Part shown: one piece after another, positions 59,068 through 64,000 of the stretch | Layout of the letters: every line of letters begins with the position of its first letter | How positions within the stretch are numbered: the stretch's first letter is position 1 | Assembly (NCBI GenBank): GCA_003132505.1 | Contig: PKXY01000007.1 | Location: 79,856 to 143,855, forward strand | Source: Solirubrobacterales bacterium | GTDB lineage: Bacteria; Actinomycetota; Thermoleophilia; Solirubrobacterales; Solirubrobacteraceae | DNA: 64,000 nucleotides | Reading direction: 5' to 3' | Made by a program: the position numbers and the translations under genes | Notes under the pieces: generated by a model | Database searches by the model: none | What the model saw: only the letters and a program-made list of their open reading frames with translations | Told to the model about the DNA's origin: nothing

Positions 59068-60219
59068 GCCGTAGGCGGCGGCCTGGATCTCGCGGTGCAC
59101 GCGCGGCAGGCTCGAGCTTTCGAACTGGCGCTGCGTCAGCACGATGACGACGAGATCGGCGGCTGGATCGACGAGCCACGACGTTCCGAGACCTCCGTCC
59201 CAGCCGAATGCGCCCGAGTCGGTGACGGCCTGGCAGAAGCCCCACGAGCGACCCTTGAAGAACTCCGGCCCCAGGCCGCCGGCGGCCTTCTGCGCCGCCG
59301 TCAGCTGATCGCTCGTCATCGCGCGCACGTGATCGGCGCTGAGCACCGCCGCGCCGCCGGCGAGCAGCATTCGCGCGAAGGCGAGGAGGTCGTCGACGGT
59401 CGACACGAGGCCCGATGCGGCGTCGGCGAACCTCGGCGGTCGGCTCCAGCTCCCGTTTGGCTCGTCAACGACCACCAGGCCGTCCGGTGACGGGCGGTAG
59501 GCGGTTGCGAGCCGGTCAGTGTCGCGCGTCCAGAAGCTCGTGTCGCGCATGCCGAGCACGGCGAAGATGCGCGTTTCAAAGACGTCTGCGAGTGGCTCGC
59601 CGGCAGCTCGTGCGAGCAGCACGCCGAGCACCGAGGCGCCCGTGTTGTAGAGCCAGCGCTCGCCTGGCTGGCAGAGCAGCGGCAGTGAACCTAGTCCTGC
59701 GATCCAGGTGTCTGGGTCCGGCTGGACGTCGGGCGCCGGTGGGCCGAGCGTCGCCAGGTGCAGCTCCTCGCTCGCCACAGCGACGGGCCAGGGCTCGGAT
59801 GCGGTGAACATCTCGAGAACCATCCCGAACCCGAACGTGAACGTCAGCAGGTCGCGGACGGTGATCGCCCGCTCGGCCGCCACGGTATCGTCGAGCGGGC
59901 CGTCCATCCGCGCCAGCACCCGGCGGTGCGCGAGCTCCGGCAGCAGCCGATCGACGGGCTCGTCGAGGGCGATGAGGCCTTCCTCCACGAGTGCGAGGGT
60001 CGCCACGGCAGCGACGGGCTTCGTCGTCGAAGCGATTCGGAAGAGCGAGTCCCGTGCGACGGGCCGGCCACCAACCGACAGGCGACCGAGCGCCTCGACG
60101 TGCACGTCGTCGCCGCGCGCTGCGAGGGCGACGAGCCCGGGGATCCGCTCGTCACCGATCTGTCGCTCTGCCGCCGCGTGGATGCCCGCGATCGCGGCGT
60201 CGCTGAGTCCGGCCGCCAC
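59065..60219 (-). CDS. Serine hydrolase, class C beta-lactamase-like
   Basis: A 384-residue penicillin-binding-protein-fold hydrolase. Catalytic SXXK is STTK in FRIASTTKPV; a Tyr motif lies in WLYNTGASVLG, and a His/Trp-rich GFCQAVTDSGAFGWDGGLGTSW segment replaces the KTG box, as in esterase-like members. No signal peptide, so a cytoplasmic esterase/peptidase is more likely than antibiotic resistance. The GTG at 60219 lies just past the VOC gene stop; the frame upstream is antisense to other genes. Confidence 0.88.
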   Translation of the reverse strand: MAAGLSDAAIAGIHAAAERQIGDERIPGLVALAARGDDVHVEALGRLSVGGRPVARDSLFRIASTTKPVAAVATLALVEEGLIALDEPVDRLLPELAHRRVLARMDGPLDDTVAAERAITVRDLLTFTFGFGMVLEMFTASEPWPVAVASEELHLATLGPPAPDVQPDPDTWIAGLGSLPLLCQPGERWLYNTGASVLGVLLARAAGEPLADVFETRIFAVLGMRDTSFWTRDTDRLATAYRPSPDGLVVVDEPNGSWSRPPRFADAASGLVSTVDDLLAFARMLLAGGAAVLSADHVRAMTSDQLTAAQKAAGGLGPEFFKGRSWGFCQAVTDSGAFGWDGGLGTSWLVDPAADLVVIVLTQRQFESSSLPRVHREIQAAAYG

Positions 60220-60221
60220 GC

Positions 60222-60626
60222 CTAGTCGATCGCGGCCGGTGGACTCGGCTGCAGCATGCTCAGGCGGTTTCCTTCGGTGTCGATAAAGGCCGCATACAGC
60301 CCGACGCCCTCGATGTCCTGCGTCGGCCCGGACAGCCTGCCGCCGGCGGCCTCGACTGCCTGCGCGGCCCGCTCGATGTCTGCAACGGCGATCACCACCG
60401 ACGGCGCCTGCGACTCGGCCACATCGGCGCGCAGAAAGATCCCGCCGTTGATCGCTCCCGGCTGCGTCGGTCGTCCGCTCTCCCCGGACTCGGTGGTGGT
60501 GACGACGGTATAGCTTCCCATCTCCGGGCCGAGCATCTGCACGTCCCAGCCGAACGCCGCTGTGTAGAACGCGGCAATCCGTTCGCGATCGTCGGCCGGC
60601 AGCTCGAAGTGGACTACTGGATCCAT
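60222..60626 (-). CDS. VOC (glyoxalase/bleomycin resistance-like) protein
   Basis: A 134-residue single VOC unit pair. HFELPADDRERIAAFYTAAFGWDV and the C-terminal GVGLYAAFIDTEGNRLSMLQ are typical. His6 and the Glu of DTEGNR could bind a metal. ATG follows a GGGAGAG ribosome site. It is co-transcribed with the serine hydrolase downstream. The substrate is unknown. Confidence 0.87.
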   Translation of the reverse strand: MDPVVHFELPADDRERIAAFYTAAFGWDVQMLGPEMGSYTVVTTTESGESGRPTQPGAINGGIFLRADVAESQAPSVVIAVADIERAAQAVEAAGGRLSGPTQDIEGVGLYAAFIDTEGNRLSMLQPSPPAAID

Positions 60627-60822
60627 GTGCGTGCTCTCCCTCTCGTCTGGCGGGTCGCTGAACTATGCCAGTCGTTTGGACGTGCGCGACGAAGCGCCCG
60701 CTGGATGAGGCGCCCTGGAGCGCGACCGCTTCGTGTGCGTGCCGCGGCCGTGATGGCGTACTGGCGCATCCGATCGATCTGCTGGCATACACTGAAACCA
60801 CCTGCGAAGGGAGGCGGAGGCG

Positions 60823-60993
60823 ATGGACGAAGGCGCAGATCAAGAAGACGGTGACGCAGAGCACGGCGGCGAGCACGTCGCCGGTCGACGACCCGTTTCT
60901 CTTACCGAGTATCAGTCGCGGACCCGCAATCAGGCCGCGCTGGTGCGCGAATCGCTCGTTCGCTGTCCGGGCGCGGCTGACGGCGCCGAGTAG
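60823..60993 (+). CDS. 56-residue hypothetical protein
   Basis: ATG at 60823 preceded by a strong purine-rich ribosome site (GGGAGGCGGAGG). The product begins MDEGADQEDGDAEHGGEH, an acidic stretch, then YQSRTRNQAALVRESLVR, a basic amphipathic helix. It ends five bases before the convergent dehydrogenase gene. The ribosome site is the main support; the family is unrecognised. Confidence 0.45.
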   Translation: MDEGADQEDGDAEHGGEHVAGRRPVSLTEYQSRTRNQAALVRESLVRCPGAADGAE

Positions 60994-60998
60994 CCCTC

Positions 60999-61958
60999 CT
61001 AGCCGTTGAGGACGCGTACCGGGGCGCCGTCGAGCCAGGCCTCGATGTTCTCGACGATTTCGCGGTAGAAACCGGTGTAGGTGTCGATGCCGGCGTAGCC
61101 GACGTGGGGCGTCACCAGCGTGTTGGGTGCACATCGGAGAGGGTGCTCGCGCGGCAGCGGTTCCTCGTCGAACACGTCGAGCGCCGCGCCGGCGATCCTG
61201 TTCTCGTAGAGCGCGGCGATGAGTGCATGCTCGTCGATTATCGGGCCGCGCGATGTGTTGACCAGATAGGCGGTCGGCTTCATCACCGCGAGCTCGCGCG
61301 AGCCGATCAGCCCACGCGTCCGATCGCTGAGGCGCGTGTGGATCGAGACTACGTCTGCACACTCGAGCAGCTCGTCCCTGCCAACCGGTTCGACACCAAG
61401 CTCGCGCGCTCGCTCGACGTCAAGGTTCTGGCTCCACGCGACCACGCGCATCTCGAACGCCGCGCCGTAGGCGGCGACGCGTGCACCGAGCCGCCCGAGG
61501 CCGATCACCCCGAGCGTGCGCCCCGCGAGCTCGGGACCGATCGTGGTCTGCCAGCGGCCCTCGCGCACATTGCGATCCTCCTCGCAGATGTGACGCGTCA
61601 GCGCGATGATCAGTCCCCACGTGAGCTCGGCCGTTGCGCTGCCGCCGATGCTGGTGCCGCAGACCACCACGCCCAGCTCCCGGGCGGCCTGGATGTCGAT
61701 CGCCGCGTTGGCCATGCCCGTCGTCGTGAGCAGTTTCAGGTTCGTCAGACGCTCAAGCCGTTGACGTGTGAACGGCGTGCGCTCGCGCATCGCCACGACG
61801 ACGTCGAACGAGGCGAGCCGCTCGGCGAGCGCGGCGTCGTCCTCGAGGTGGTCCGTGAACGTCTCGAGCGCGATGCGTCCGGTGAGGCGATCCCACGACT
61901 GGAAGCCGCGAGCGAGGTCCTGGTAGTCGTCGAGCACCGCCACCGCTGGAACCGTCAT
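60999..61958 (-). CDS. D-isomer-specific 2-hydroxyacid dehydrogenase
   Basis: A 319-residue NAD-dependent dehydrogenase. Rossmann motif GVIGLGRLGARVA, catalytic Arg in SIHTRLSDRTRGLIG, Glu in VFDEEPLPREHPL and His in VTPHVGY. Similar to phosphoglycerate dehydrogenase-like and glyoxylate reductase-type members; no ACT domain, so probably not serine biosynthesis. The ATG at 61958 is used since the catalytic domain begins there. Confidence 0.9.
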   Translation of the reverse strand: MTVPAVAVLDDYQDLARGFQSWDRLTGRIALETFTDHLEDDAALAERLASFDVVVAMRERTPFTRQRLERLTNLKLLTTTGMANAAIDIQAARELGVVVCGTSIGGSATAELTWGLIIALTRHICEEDRNVREGRWQTTIGPELAGRTLGVIGLGRLGARVAAYGAAFEMRVVAWSQNLDVERARELGVEPVGRDELLECADVVSIHTRLSDRTRGLIGSRELAVMKPTAYLVNTSRGPIIDEHALIAALYENRIAGAALDVFDEEPLPREHPLRCAPNTLVTPHVGYAGIDTYTGFYREIVENIEAWLDGAPVRVLNG

Positions 61959-62052
61959 CTGAGGCGGGAGCCTAGCTCGGCGAAGGACATGCGGAGCGCA
62001 GACAGCGGACGCGCTATAAAGATGTCTACAGCAGGTCGAACGAGGATCGAGA

Positions 62053-62727
62053 GTGCACGACATATCGCTTGACAGCACGCTCAACGATTCGGGTGGCGGC
62101 GCATCGCGCAGCGAGTTGCTGCGCGCCTCGCCGCCGATGTTCCGCTGGCCCTGGCTCGATCGCTTGTCCCGCGTGCACCCGGTCGTGGTGCCGCTGATCT
62201 ACCTGCCGGCGATCGCGGTCCTCGCCGTGCTCGGGGCATCGCACATCGCGGCGGCGAGCTTCGCGATCGCCTGCGCCTGCGGCTACGCGTTCTGGACCTT
62301 CTGTGAGTACTGGATCCACCGCGTCGTGTTCCACTTCGAGCCCGAGGACGGAATCGGTGCGCGGCTGCACTGGATGGTGCACGGCGTTCACCACGATCAC
62401 CCCAACGACCCATTGCGGCTCGTGATGCCGCCCGCGGTCTCGATCCCGCTTGCAGCCCTCTTCCTCGGCCTATTCGTGCTCGTCGTCGGCGCGCCGCTTG
62501 GCTGGGCGGTCGGCGCCGGCTTCCTCGCTGGATACCTCTTCTACGACATGCTCCATTACGCCCTGCACCACCACACCGTGCCGCGCACTGGCATCGAGCG
62601 GCGCCTGCGAGAGCTTCACATGCGCCATCACTTCGAGGACGACAGCCACGGCTACGGGATCAGCGCGCCGTGGTGGGACTTCGTCTTCGGGACACTGGCG
62701 CGCCGCAGTCGCGAACGCCCGCGCTAA
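62053..62727 (+). CDS. Fatty acid hydroxylase / sterol desaturase superfamily protein
   Basis: A 224-residue di-iron membrane enzyme. His clusters HRVVFH, HGVHHDH, HYALHHH and HMRHHF supply the metal ligands; about four helices surround them. The HGVHHDHPNDPLRLVMPP segment is close to fatty acid 2-hydroxylase (Scs7-like) sequences, so hydroxylation of membrane fatty acids is likely. The start is GTG. Its stop overlaps the convergent gene by 4 bases. Confidence 0.9.
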   Translation: MHDISLDSTLNDSGGGASRSELLRASPPMFRWPWLDRLSRVHPVVVPLIYLPAIAVLAVLGASHIAAASFAIACACGYAFWTFCEYWIHRVVFHFEPEDGIGARLHWMVHGVHHDHPNDPLRLVMPPAVSIPLAALFLGLFVLVVGAPLGWAVGAGFLAGYLFYDMLHYALHHHTVPRTGIERRLRELHMRHHFEDDSHGYGISAPWWDFVFGTLARRSRERPR

Positions 62728-63377
62728 GAGCTCCGGACGTGCTCGATCGCGCCGTAGGTGATCAGCGCGGTCTGATACAGGCAGCCGTACGCGGCCGCTG
62801 AGCCGACGAGCGACTGCATCGTCTGGACAGCCACGTCGGAGCACTGGCTGGAACTCCGGCTCGCACGCCAGGAGGTCGTCGCCGGGTAGTCAAGCGCGAG
62901 TGCCGGCAGCCACGTTGGTACGGCGAGCGCAAGCACCTCGCCCTTGACGACCCGAATCGGATCTGCGAGCCGCACGCTCGCAGTCGTTCCGAAGTCGGGC
63001 TGCAGGTGGACCACCGGGCTGAGCGCCTCGAGCCTGTAGTCGAGCCCGCCGACGTGGCGCAGGACCGCGAGCGCGGCTCGGGCTGTCCCTCCCTCATGCT
63101 TGTCGAAGTAGTGGATTTCGCCCGGGCTCGGGAGCGCCAGCGTCACCGACCAGGACCTGATCGATCCATCCCGCCTGATCTTGAACGGCCCGCTGTCGTT
63201 GCTGTCCTTGATCTGGATCGCGGTGGTTCGAGAGATCACGGCGCAGGGGCTCACAGGGCAGCTGGGCTGGCTCACCACACCGCTGTTGGCGATCGAAATC
63301 TCCGCCGCAGGCGCGGCTGCCGGGATGCCGAGGCTGAGCGCCGCTGCGGTGAGAGCTGCGAGGAGACTCTGTTTCAT
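62724..63377 (-). CDS. Secreted protein of unknown function
   Basis: A 217-residue exported protein. Signal MKQSLLAALTAAALSLGIPAAAPAAE, then a beta-rich domain with four or five Cys (for example QPSCPVSPCAV and SSSQCSDVAV). GEIHYFDKHEGGTARAALAVLR and LALAVPTWLPALAL look structured, but no family is recognised. The ATG at 63377 is used for the signal peptide. Confidence 0.7.
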   Translation of the reverse strand: MKQSLLAALTAAALSLGIPAAAPAAEISIANSGVVSQPSCPVSPCAVISRTTAIQIKDSNDSGPFKIRRDGSIRSWSVTLALPSPGEIHYFDKHEGGTARAALAVLRHVGGLDYRLEALSPVVHLQPDFGTTASVRLADPIRVVKGEVLALAVPTWLPALALDYPATTSWRASRSSSQCSDVAVQTMQSLVGSAAAYGCLYQTALITYGAIEHVRSS

Positions 63378-63456
63378 CGGGGTTCGCGACAACCGTAGCG
63401 TGCGCGCAAGCGGCTCCCACGGAAACCAAAACCGTGCCTGCGCTACGTTTCTCGCG

Positions 63457-64000
63457 GTGACCCGCCTTGCGAGGAGTGACATCGACGTGTTTCCGCTCTG
63501 CCTCGGCGGCAACGTGTTTGGCTGGACGGCGCCGGAAGCGGCGTCGTTTGCGGTGCTCGACGCCTACCACGAAGCGGGCGGCAACTTCATCGACACGGCG
63601 GACACATATTCGGGTGGGGAGTCGGAAACGATCATCGGCAACTGGATGGCCGCGCGCGGCAACCGGGACCGCGTAGTCGTCGCGACCAAGGTGGCGAAGT
63701 GGTCGGCCCGTCCCGGGCTCGGCGCCGGCAACGTCCGCTCGGCAATCGAGGACTCGCTGCGGCGCCTGCGAAGCGACTACGTCGACATCTACTACGCGCA
63801 CGAAGACGACAGGAACACGCCGCTCGAGGAGTGGCTCGGCGTTTTCGACGAGCTCGTCAAGTCGGACAGGGTGAGGGCGATCGCGCTCTCGAACTTCACG
63901 GCCGCGCGCGTCGACGAGGTGCTCGCGGTCTGCGAGCGCGACGGACTGACGCGGCCGATCGCGCTCCAGCCGCCTTACAGCCTCGTCGAGCGCACCGAGT
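63457..64000 (+). CDS. Aldo/keto reductase, 3' end beyond the window
   Basis: 181 codons are visible from GTG 63457 and the frame is still open at the window end. TRLARSDIDVFPLCLGGNVFGW, GGNFIDTADTYSGGESE (Asp and Tyr of the catalytic tetrad), VVVATKVAKW (Lys) and IYYAHEDDRNTPLEEWL (His) identify the family. It is a different subgroup from the reductase at 40126 (short loop after ATK). It diverges from the secreted protein gene. Confidence 0.9.
   Translation, partial: MTRLARSDIDVFPLCLGGNVFGWTAPEAASFAVLDAYHEAGGNFIDTADTYSGGESETIIGNWMAARGNRDRVVVATKVAKWSARPGLGAGNVRSAIEDSLRRLRSDYVDIYYAHEDDRNTPLEEWLGVFDELVKSDRVRAIALSNFTAARVDEVLAVCERDGLTRPIALQPPYSLVERTE

Noticed and set aside
59065-60219. Antibiotic-resistance beta-lactamase
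   Set aside because: It has no signal peptide and no clear KTG box; the fold is shared by many esterases and peptidases, so a resistance label is not supported.
60220-61362. Long in-frame extension upstream of the serine hydrolase, giving a 765-residue protein
   Set aside because: The extra part is antisense to the dehydrogenase and VOC gene region with Arg-rich, non-protein-like composition; the GTG at 60219 directly follows the VOC stop.

Overview
The window is GC-rich, densely coding DNA with many GTG and TTG starts and a high rate of 4-base stop/start overlaps. Gene content (GpmI-type glycolytic operon, serine/threonine kinase operon, DUF3467, secreted Cys-paired and fibronectin-like repeat proteins, Ccm-type cytochrome c maturation) suggests an actinobacterium, most likely Thermoleophilia/Solirubrobacterales. 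That placement is inferred from gene style, not from a marker phylogeny.

Layout. 0-10 kb: a secreted seven-repeat protein with a GH27 alpha-galactosidase, an ABC permease facing its probable ATPase across a shared terminator, the M3 peptidase PepF, and an ABC-2 exporter. 10-21.7 kb: housekeeping core with an ABC-F protein, uvrC, rapZ, the glycolytic operon gap-pgk-tpiA-gpmI, a DedA protein and tgt. 21.8-29.2 kb: a phosphoesterase-lipoprotein-Ser/Thr kinase operon, an M48 protease, DUF3467/rlmH, argS, a CcmH/CcmG pair and tRNA-Gly(CCC).

29.2-39.95 kb looks like a decayed integrated island. The 3' end of tRNA-Gly(CCC) is repeated with 22 of 23 bases identical at 39929-39951. Between the copies lie two self-regulated export modules: a NarL/DesK-type two-component system divergent from a 25-residue peptide, a MacB-like ATPase and a frameshifted permease; and a TetR regulator divergent from an ABC-2 transporter plus a PEGA-like membrane protein. 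No integrase was recognised. The divergent region of the first module (32016-32137) has mirror-image promoters whose -35 boxes sit in the arms of a nested dyad. This is the most distinctive signal in the window.

40-51.4 kb: an aldo/keto reductase, a MalY/PatB aminotransferase, and a beta-glucoside utilisation locus (LacI regulator, Opp/Dpp-type transporter with its binding protein, GH1 beta-glucosidase) with a visible promoter and operator candidates. 51.8-57 kb: a GT-C-like membrane protein fused by overlap to ccmE (a CXXXY variant) and ccmF, then a CcmI-like stub and secG. 57-64 kb: an FKBP lipoprotein, an MFS transporter, a 158-base inverted-repeat element, a serine hydrolase with a VOC protein, a 2-hydroxyacid dehydrogenase, a fatty acid hydroxylase, a secreted protein and a second aldo/keto reductase cut by the window end.

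All functions are read from motifs and context; no database search was run.
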